From an uncultured Eubacteriales bacterium (GTDB lineage: Bacteria; Bacillota; Clostridia; Oscillospirales; Acutalibacteraceae): DNA of 9,770 bases. Positions 1 to 4,153 of the stretch are shown piece by piece. The position numbers and the translations under genes are program-made. The DNA lies in the NCBI GenBank assembly GCA_900320415.1, contig ONSE01000037.1, positions 1 to 9,770 of the forward strand, read 5' to 3'. How positions within the stretch are numbered: position 1 is the stretch's first letter; every line of letters begins with the position of its first letter. The notes beneath the pieces are model-generated. The model saw only the letters and a program-made list of their open reading frames with translations, was not told the origin of the DNA and did not search any database.

Positions 1-69
1 AACGGGGCACTGCTCGGGGGGCTGGTCTCCCTCGTGAACATAACCGCAGACTGTGCAATACCATTTCAT
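1..69 (-). CDS. Rubredoxin-like domain protein, N-terminal 23 residues only (partial)
   Basis: Read on the minus strand, this opens with an ATG whose first codons give a Cys-x-x-Cys-Gly-Tyr-Val-His knuckle, followed by Pro-Pro-Glu-Gln-Cys-Pro. This is the iron-binding knuckle of rubredoxin and of the rubredoxin-like tails of rubrerythrins and flavin reductases. The chosen ATG (complement of 67-69) follows AGGAG with a 9-nt gap; an ATG 6 nt upstream is only 3 nt from the AGGAG and out of frame. The frame runs off the window at base 1. With the knuckle starting at residue 5, this could be a small stand-alone rubredoxin, or a protein with an N-terminal rubredoxin domain joined to something larger. 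Such proteins carry electrons in anaerobes, often to peroxide- or superoxide-reducing enzymes. The family call is firm; the full architecture cannot be seen. Confidence 0.8.
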   Translation of the reverse strand, partial: MKWYCTVCGYVHEGDQPPEQCPV

Positions 70-96
70 ATGCCATTTCTCCTTTACGATATATTT

Positions 97-116
97 TACA
101 AATTTCGGGAATTGTA
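97..116. repeat. Imperfect 20-bp inverted repeat in the leader of the rubredoxin-like gene
   Basis: The arms TACAA (97-101) and TTGTA (112-116) are perfectly complementary, and 7 of 10 position pairs are symmetric across the whole 20 bp. It lies 28 bp upstream of the minus-strand start codon, where an operator of that gene would be expected. It does not match the PerR box I know (TTATAAT-N-ATTATAA). Could be chance in AT-rich DNA. Confidence 0.3.
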
Positions 117-132
117 TCCCTTGATTTAATGT

Positions 133-160
133 AGTTTAGCATGAAATGACGCTTTCTTAA
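133..160 (-). promoter_or_regulatory. Possible promoter of the rubredoxin-like gene
   Basis: On the minus strand there is a -35-like TTAAGA (complement of 155-160), a 16-bp spacer, and a -10-like TAAACT (complement of 133-138) preceded by TGC, an extended -10 element. Each hexamer matches 4 of 6 consensus bases. Transcription would start near 126, giving a leader of about 57 nt that includes the inverted repeat at 97-116. A second -10-like TACAAT (complement of 111-116) has no usable -35. This is a tentative call. Confidence 0.3.
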
Positions 161-179
161 TTGCGAAAAAGAATTAAGA
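155..179. repeat. Perfect 8-bp inverted repeat with 9-bp spacer between divergent genes
   Basis: TCTTAATT (155-162) is exactly mirrored by AATTAAGA (172-179). It sits in the divergent intergenic region and overlaps the proposed -35 of the minus-strand gene. It could be an operator or a short hairpin. There is no T-run after it on either strand, so it does not look like a terminator. Confidence 0.4.
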
Positions 180-232
180 TGTAATTTATGAAAAGATTGT
201 TACTTTTTTCTCATGTTTTATTTTTCCGCGCG

Positions 233-238
233 TATACT
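233..238 (+). promoter_or_regulatory. Possible -10 element of the amidase gene
   Basis: TATACT (5 of 6 consensus bases) lies 39 bp before the amidase ATG, at a distance similar to the clearer promoters in this window. No convincing -35 stands 16-18 bp upstream, so this is only a candidate. If real, the leader is about 27 nt and begins just before the Shine-Dalgarno sequence. Confidence 0.3.
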
Positions 239-271
239 GGAATGTACAAAACGGAAAAGGAGACATTTTTC

Positions 272-814
272 ATGCCAAAGATCTACCTAAGCCCGTCCGC
301 GCAGGAGTTCAACCACTACATCGACGGCGGCAGCGAGGAGTATTACATGAACCTGATCGCCGACGCGATGGAGCCGTATCTGCGTGCGAGCGGCATCGAC
401 TTTGACCGCAATCAGCCCGAGATGACGCTCGGTCAGATCATCAGTGACGCGAACGCGCAGGACTACGGGCTGCATTTAGCGATTCACAGCAACGCCTCCC
501 CCGACGCGCAGTCAGGGAAGAACACGGGCGTGCAGATTTACTACTACCCCTCGAGCGCAAAAGGAAAGCGGTTCGCGGAGATCATCGAGGGAAATTACAA
601 GCCGATTTACCGCGAGCCGATGAACACGCGTACGGTGCCGAGCGCGAGTCTCGCCGAGCTGCGCCGCACCAAGGCGCCCGCCGTGCTGATCGAGACCGCC
701 TACCACGACAACAGGGAGGACGCGAAATGGATCCGCGACAACATCGATACCATCGCGCGCGCCCTCGCGAAATCGGCGGCGCAGTACTTCAATCTGGAAT
801 TCAGAGAGCCGTGA
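272..814 (+). CDS. N-acetylmuramoyl-L-alanine amidase (Amidase_3 type), 180 aa
   Basis: This is predicted to cleave the amide bond between N-acetylmuramic acid and the L-alanine of the peptide stem in peptidoglycan, using zinc. The single catalytic domain fills the protein. It shows Glu22/Glu23 in a GGSEEYYMN motif (zinc-ligand position), His72 in AIHSNAS (zinc ligand) and Glu141 in LIETAYHDN (catalytic glutamate). The usual first ligand, His in a GHGG motif after strand 1, is absent: the start reads Ser-Pro-Ser-Ala-Gln. From memory, a clostridial subgroup shares this SPS-x-Q start, so it may be a subfamily trait. The start at 272 follows AAAAGG-AG about 10 nt upstream. An in-frame ATG at 188 would add a hydrophobic 28-residue leader but has no ribosome site and would cover the likely promoter. 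From 272 there is no signal peptide, so the enzyme may act inside the cell, after lysis, or by another export route. Confidence 0.85.
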   Translation: MPKIYLSPSAQEFNHYIDGGSEEYYMNLIADAMEPYLRASGIDFDRNQPEMTLGQIISDANAQDYGLHLAIHSNASPDAQSGKNTGVQIYYYPSSAKGKRFAEIIEGNYKPIYREPMNTRTVPSASLAELRRTKAPAVLIETAYHDNREDAKWIRDNIDTIARALAKSAAQYFNLEFREP

Positions 815-820
815 GGCAGG

Positions 821-850
821 GGACGGAGTTTTTGTGCTCCGTCCTTTTTT
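821..850 (+). terminator. Intrinsic terminator after the amidase gene
   Basis: GGACGGAG (821-828) pairs perfectly with CTCCGTCC (837-844) across an 8-nt loop, followed at once by six T. It starts 7 bp after the stop codon and separates the amidase from the next operon. Confidence 0.92.
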
Positions 851-853
851 GTG

Positions 854-882
854 TTGCGTTTGCCCTGCTTTTGCGTTATAAT
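854..882 (+). promoter_or_regulatory. Sigma-A type promoter of the LUD-rsmF-rsmA operon
   Basis: A -35-like TTGCGT (854-859, 3 of 6) and a perfect -10 TATAAT (877-882) are 17 bp apart. The predicted start near 889 leaves a leader of about 23 nt. The promoter comes right after the terminator at 821-850, so the operon begins here. Confidence 0.75.
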
Positions 883-911
883 AAGAAAAAAACATAAAGC
901 AGGTGCGAAAC

Positions 912-1574
912 ATGACAGAAGAACTCAGACAACAAATCGATACAACTATGCAGAATCTCAGACGCAATAATATGGAGGCATATTTCTGCGAGACGAGCGC
1001 GGAAGCCCGCGAGCTGGTGAAAACGCTGCTGAAGCCCGGTGACGTGATCTCCTGCGGCGGCTCTGTCACCCTCAAGCAGACGGGCGTTTATGATCTTATC
1101 CGCTCGTCGGAATACCGGTTCCTTGACCGCTCCCGCGAGGGCATCACGCGCGGGGAGGTGGAGGAGGTCTATCGCAAAACCTTCTCGGCGGACGTGTTCT
1201 GCACGAGCACCAACGCCCTCACAGAAAACGGCGAGCTGTACAACGTTGACGGCAATTCCAACCGCGTCGCGGCGATTCTCTACGGACCCAAGAGCGTGAT
1301 CGTGGTCTGCGGCGTCAACAAGCTCGTGAAGAATATCGGCGAGGCGGTCACGCGCGTCAAGACCAAGGCGGCGCCGCCCAACACCGTGCGTCTGGGCATC
1401 GATACCTACTGCGCCAAGTCGGGACACTGTGTTTCCCTCAACAAGGAGAACCCGGAGCTGTGCGAGGGCTGCCACAGTGAAGGCAGGATCTGCTGCAACT
1501 ATGTGGTAAGCGCCCAGCAGAGGCACATCAACCGCATCAAGGTCATCATCATCAACGAGGAGCTGGGCTACTGA
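912..1574 (+). CDS. LUD-domain protein (LutC/YkgG-like, 'lactate utilization protein'), 220 aa
   Basis: The sequence matches the LUD (DUF162) fold: an N-terminal helical part, then a GDVISCGGSVTL segment, then a TENGELYNVDGNSNRVAAILYGPKSVIVVCG core that is the hallmark of the family. Family members such as LutC work with the iron-sulfur proteins LutA and LutB in lactate oxidation; no lutA or lutB is visible here, so this is an orphan of unknown specific role. The C-terminal part holds six cysteines (C167, C173, C184, C187, C194, C195), which suggests a metal or Fe-S site. I chose the ATG at 912 because AGGTG at 901-905 stands 6 nt upstream; an in-frame GTG at 903 would lie inside that ribosome site. 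It is first in an operon; the rRNA methyltransferase gene starts 14 bp after its stop. Confidence 0.85.
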   Translation: MTEELRQQIDTTMQNLRRNNMEAYFCETSAEARELVKTLLKPGDVISCGGSVTLKQTGVYDLIRSSEYRFLDRSREGITRGEVEEVYRKTFSADVFCTSTNALTENGELYNVDGNSNRVAAILYGPKSVIVVCGVNKLVKNIGEAVTRVKTKAAPPNTVRLGIDTYCAKSGHCVSLNKENPELCEGCHSEGRICCNYVVSAQQRHINRIKVIIINEELGY

Positions 1575-1588
1575 GCCGCGCGGAGCCT

Positions 1589-2908
1589 ATGAACGCATTT
1601 TTAAATAGAATGGAGTCGCTGCTCGGCGGCGAGTTTGAGGAATTCCTGCGCCGATATGAGGGAGAGAACTTCCGCGGTCTGCGCGTCAACACACTTAAAT
1701 GCAGCCCGCAGCGGCTGAAGGAGCTGCTCGGTATCCCGCTTGAGCCGACGCCGTTCTGTCCGAACGGGTTCTATATCCCCGCGGATGTGCAGTCCCTCGG
1801 GAACCATCCCCTGCACCACTGCGGCGCGTTTTATATCCAGGAGCCGTCCGCGACCTCGGCGGTGGAGATGCTGGGGGTTGAGGAGGGAGATTTTGTCCTC
1901 GACCTCTGCGCCGCTCCCGGCGGCAAGAGCACGCAGATCGGCGCGAAGCTCAACCGCACGGGACTTTTGTGGAGCAACGAGATCGTCAGAGGCCGCGCGA
2001 ATATTCTTTTATCGAATATTGAGCGCATGGGCATTCCTAACGCGGTAGTTTCCAATGCCCACCCTGAGGCGCTGTGCGAGAGGCTCTCCGAGCGCTTTGA
2101 CAAGGTTCTGGTGGACGCGCCGTGCAGCGGAGAGGGAATGTTCCGCAGAAACAGCGAGGCGCAGACCGAGTGGAGTGAGGAGCACGTCAGAAGCTGCGCC
2201 GAGCGGCAGCTGCACATCCTCGACAGCGCGAAGAAGGCTTTGAAGCCGGGCGGCGTGATGGTGTATTCCACCTGTACCTTCTCTCGCGAGGAGAACGAGG
2301 GCGTGATGGAGCGCTTCCTCGCGGAGAACCCCGACTTTCACCTGGAGGACGCGGGCGTATCCTTCGGCAGGCCCGCGATGGAACACGCGCGCCGCATTTT
2401 CCCGATGGACGGCGGCGAGGGGCATTTTGCCGCCCGTCTGCGCAAAAGCGGAGAAAGCCTTCCGACCGATTTTCGGAGCGCAGCAGGGAAGGCGGACAGC
2501 GAGATTCTCTCCTTTTATGACAGCCTGTTTGAGGACAGGCCGTTCGGAGAGAATATCTCGGTCGTGAAGGATAAAATTTATATTCTTCCAAAGAATTATT
2601 TCTGTGATACAAAGGGTCTGCCCATTCTACGGGCAGGCGTGGTGCTCGGAGAGATCGTCAAACGGCGTTTTGAACCGCACCACAGCGCGTTCACGGCGGC
2701 ACGGCCGGAGGACTGTAAAAACGCCGTCGATCTCGTCGTTGACAGCGCGGACATAAGGGCGTATCTTCACGGAGAGGAGATCGCCGTTTCCTCCGCCCTC
2801 AGGGGCTATACGGCGGTGGCGGTCAGCGGCATGACAGCCGGCTTCGGCAAGGCGTCGGGCGGCAGGCTCAAGAATAAATACCCGAAAGGATTGCGAACAC
2901 TGCAATGA
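1589..2908 (+). CDS. rsmF: RsmF/RsmB-family rRNA (cytosine-C5) methyltransferase, 439 aa
   Basis: This is an S-adenosylmethionine-dependent RNA m5C methyltransferase. The N-terminal part (about 1-90) carries the RGLRVNTLK motif of the family's RNA-binding lead-in. The Rossmann domain has motif I DLCAAPGGK (105-113), motif IV DAPCSGEGMF with Cys179, and motif VI YSTCTFS with Cys229. In known family members the TC cysteine attacks the base and the PC cysteine releases the product, and both are present. The C-terminal part (roughly 300-439) resembles the extra RsmF C-terminal/PUA-like region. E. coli RsmF modifies C1407 of 16S rRNA, and Gram-positive relatives may modify neighbouring cytosines; the exact target is inferred. 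The start at 1589 has CGGAG only 3 nt upstream, which is tight, but the residues from Met1 align with typical family N-termini. The gene ends in a 4-nt ATGA overlap with rsmA. Confidence 0.9.
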   Translation: MNAFLNRMESLLGGEFEEFLRRYEGENFRGLRVNTLKCSPQRLKELLGIPLEPTPFCPNGFYIPADVQSLGNHPLHHCGAFYIQEPSATSAVEMLGVEEGDFVLDLCAAPGGKSTQIGAKLNRTGLLWSNEIVRGRANILLSNIERMGIPNAVVSNAHPEALCERLSERFDKVLVDAPCSGEGMFRRNSEAQTEWSEEHVRSCAERQLHILDSAKKALKPGGVMVYSTCTFSREENEGVMERFLAENPDFHLEDAGVSFGRPAMEHARRIFPMDGGEGHFAARLRKSGESLPTDFRSAAGKADSEILSFYDSLFEDRPFGENISVVKDKIYILPKNYFCDTKGLPILRAGVVLGEIVKRRFEPHHSAFTAARPEDCKNAVDLVVDSADIRAYLHGEEIAVSSALRGYTAVAVSGMTAGFGKASGGRLKNKYPKGLRTLQ

Positions 2909-3762
2909 ACAGACTATCCGACATCGGAACCATTAAAGATATTCTGAAAAGACACGGATTCACCTTCTCCAAGGCGCTGGGACAGAATTTTCTGGTCAAC
3001 CCCTCCGTCTGTCCGCGCATGGCGGAGTATTCGGGAGCAGGAGCGGGCGTCGGCGTGATCGAAATCGGCCCCGGGATCGGCGTTCTCACCAATGAGCTCT
3101 GTCAGCTCGCGGACAAGGTGGTCGCGGTCGAGCTGGACAAGAGACTGCTGCCCGTGCTGGAGGAAACCCTCGCGGAGTATGACAACTGCAAGATCGTCAA
3201 CGCCGATGTGCTGGAGCTGGATCTCAACCGCCTGATCGCGGAGGAGTTCGCGGGTTCGGAGGTGGTTGTCTGCGCCAACCTTCCGTACTACATCACCTCT
3301 CCCGTCATTATGAAGCTGCTCGAGGACAGGCTGCCTGTCAAAGCCATCACGGTGATGGTGCAGAAGGAGGCGGCGCAGCGCATCTGCGCGCCCGTCGGTT
3401 CGCGCATGAGCGGCGCTGTGACGGTCGCGGTCAATTACTATGCGCGTCCCGAAATGCTTTTCGGCGTGAGCGCGGGCTCCTTTATGCCGGCTCCCAAGGT
3501 GGATTCGGCGGTGATGCGTCTCAATGTGCTTGAGGAGCCGCCTGTCAGCGCAGACAGGGAGGCGTTTTTCACGGTGGTCAGGGCGGCGTTCTCACAGCGG
3601 AGAAAGGTGATAGCCAATTCTCTCAGCGCGGGACTGGGAGTGAGCAAGGGAGAGGTCCTCGCGCTCCTGGAGAAGGCGGGCGTGCCGCAGAACGCGCGCG
3701 CCGAGGCGCTGAGTCTGGAGGATTTTTCCGCGATCGCGGACGCGTGGAGGGAAAGGACATGA
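2905..3762 (+). CDS. rsmA: 16S rRNA (adenine1518/1519-N6) dimethyltransferase RsmA/KsgA, 285 aa
   Basis: It transfers four methyl groups to two adjacent adenines in the 3' terminal helix of 16S rRNA, late in 30S assembly; loss gives kasugamycin resistance in model bacteria. The N-terminus contains LGQNFLVNP, the family's opening motif. The SAM site shows EIGPGIGVLT (53-62) and the acidic VAVELDK loop, and the adenine-pocket motif NLPYYITSP (125-133) is intact. The FMPAPKVDSAV segment and the FSQRRKVIANSL stretch are characteristic of RsmA rather than Erm resistance enzymes. Length is normal. The ATG overlaps the rsmF stop codon by 4 nt, so translation is probably coupled, and it overlaps the next gene in the same way. 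Both methyltransferases act on 16S rRNA, a sensible pairing. Confidence 0.97.
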   Translation: MNRLSDIGTIKDILKRHGFTFSKALGQNFLVNPSVCPRMAEYSGAGAGVGVIEIGPGIGVLTNELCQLADKVVAVELDKRLLPVLEETLAEYDNCKIVNADVLELDLNRLIAEEFAGSEVVVCANLPYYITSPVIMKLLEDRLPVKAITVMVQKEAAQRICAPVGSRMSGAVTVAVNYYARPEMLFGVSAGSFMPAPKVDSAVMRLNVLEEPPVSADREAFFTVVRAAFSQRRKVIANSLSAGLGVSKGEVLALLEKAGVPQNARAEALSLEDFSAIADAWRERT

Positions 3763-3986
3763 AGAAAATGAACAGGCTGTACACCGCCGCTTTTGTGCTC
3801 GCGCTTGCCTGTGTGCCGTTTGGTCTGGCGGCGATGGCGGCAGTGTATCTCTTTCAGAAAACCGAGCTTGCCGTTCTTTTCGGGGCAGTGGGCGCGCTGT
3901 GCGCCTTTGTCGGTATTGTCCTTGCCTACGTGAGCAAGCCGAAAAAAACCTTGGAAAAAACGGTTGACAGCGATTCTGAGGTATGA
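3759..3986 (+). CDS. Small two-helix membrane protein of unknown function, 75 aa
   Basis: I do not recognise this family. The protein has a basic N-terminus (MKKMNR), two predicted transmembrane segments (about residues 9-31 and 37-58) with a short FQKTE turn, and a charged tail (KPKKTLEK followed by an acidic end). Both ends are probably cytoplasmic. The start at 3759 is chosen because GGAGG (3746-3750) lies 8 nt upstream and the ATGA overlap with the rsmA stop repeats the coupling seen between rsmF and rsmA. A GTG 15 nt earlier would start inside the ribosome site. Its last 23 bases contain the -35 and part of the -10 of the next transcription unit, so the coding end is constrained by a promoter. 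It may be a by-product of operon position rather than a ribosome factor. Confidence 0.75.
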   Translation: MKKMNRLYTAAFVLALACVPFGLAAMAAVYLFQKTELAVLFGAVGALCAFVGIVLAYVSKPKKTLEKTVDSDSEV

Positions 3987-3992
3987 TAAAAT
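3964..3992 (+). promoter_or_regulatory. Sigma-A promoter of the riboswitch-ATPase unit
   Basis: A perfect -35 TTGACA (3964-3969), a 17-bp spacer and a -10 TAAAAT (3987-3992), with an extended TGA just before it. The predicted start is near 3999-4000, directly before the first bases of the riboswitch. The promoter is inside the 3' end of the preceding membrane protein gene. An overlapping TATGAT at 3982 is only 12 bp from the -35 and is not used in this model. Confidence 0.85.
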
Positions 3993-4000
3993 GAAATTGC

Positions 4001-4101
4001 TTAAAGGGGAGTAGTTCGCGGCGATAGCCGCGGTATATTTCGTCAATCTCATATCCCGCGAGGGATATCGGATATATCTTAAAGAACGAGACTTTTATTG
4101 C
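4001..4101 (+). promoter_or_regulatory. yybP-ykoY manganese riboswitch (aptamer)
   Basis: The leader shows the conserved blocks of the yybP-ykoY class: AAAGGGGAGTAG at 4003-4014, CGTCAAT at 4041-4047, and the closing strand ACGAGACTTTTA at 4086-4097. Between them are a 6-bp hairpin CGCGGC/GCCGCG (4017-4022 with 4027-4032, loop GATA) and a 7-bp hairpin ATATCCC/GGGATAT (4051-4057 with 4062-4068, loop GCGA). An AU-rich helix at about 4033-4038 with 4072-4077 joins the two sides. P1 forms between AAAG at 4003-4006 and CTTT in 4092-4095. The class binds Mn2+ and controls metal exporters, including P-type ATPases, which fits the gene downstream. No covariance search was run; the call rests on motif, fold and context. 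Confidence 0.88.
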
Positions 4102-4141
4102 GCATGGGGTGGATGTGTACAATAAAGGTCTCTATTTTTTT
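4088..4141 (+). terminator. Riboswitch-controlled intrinsic terminator
   Basis: GAGACTTTTATTG (4088-4100) pairs with CAATAAAGGTCTC (4120-4132) over 13 bp with one G-U pair and a 19-nt loop, followed by TATTTTTTT. The left arm is the same stretch that closes aptamer helix P1, so the two structures exclude each other. Metal-bound aptamer should hold the strand in P1 and let polymerase pass; without metal the terminator forms. This predicts an ON switch acting on transcription. The Shine-Dalgarno GGAGG (4142-4146) begins right after the T-run. Confidence 0.88.
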
Positions 4142-4153
4142 GGAGGTCTTTCT

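Noticed and set aside
188..271. Upstream in-frame ATG extending the amidase by 28 hydrophobic residues
   Set aside because: No ribosome site precedes 188, the extension covers the -10-like TATACT, and family similarity begins right after the ATG at 272, which has a good AAAAGGAG.
876..1526. A 216-codon minus-strand frame opposite the LUD gene
   Set aside because: Low-complexity shadow composition, no ribosome site; the plus strand carries a clear LUD domain.
2905..3762. Erm-type macrolide resistance methyltransferase
   Set aside because: The LGQNFL opening, FMPAPKVDSAV and FSQRRKVIANSL segments, and coupling to rsmF, fit housekeeping RsmA.
3982..3987. TATGAT as the -10 for the TTGACA at 3964
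   Set aside because: The spacer would be only 12 bp; TAAAAT at 3987 gives 17 bp and an extended TG element.
4109..4153. In-frame GTG extension of the ATPase
   Set aside because: It would begin in the loop of the riboswitch terminator and run through the T-run and the Shine-Dalgarno sequence.
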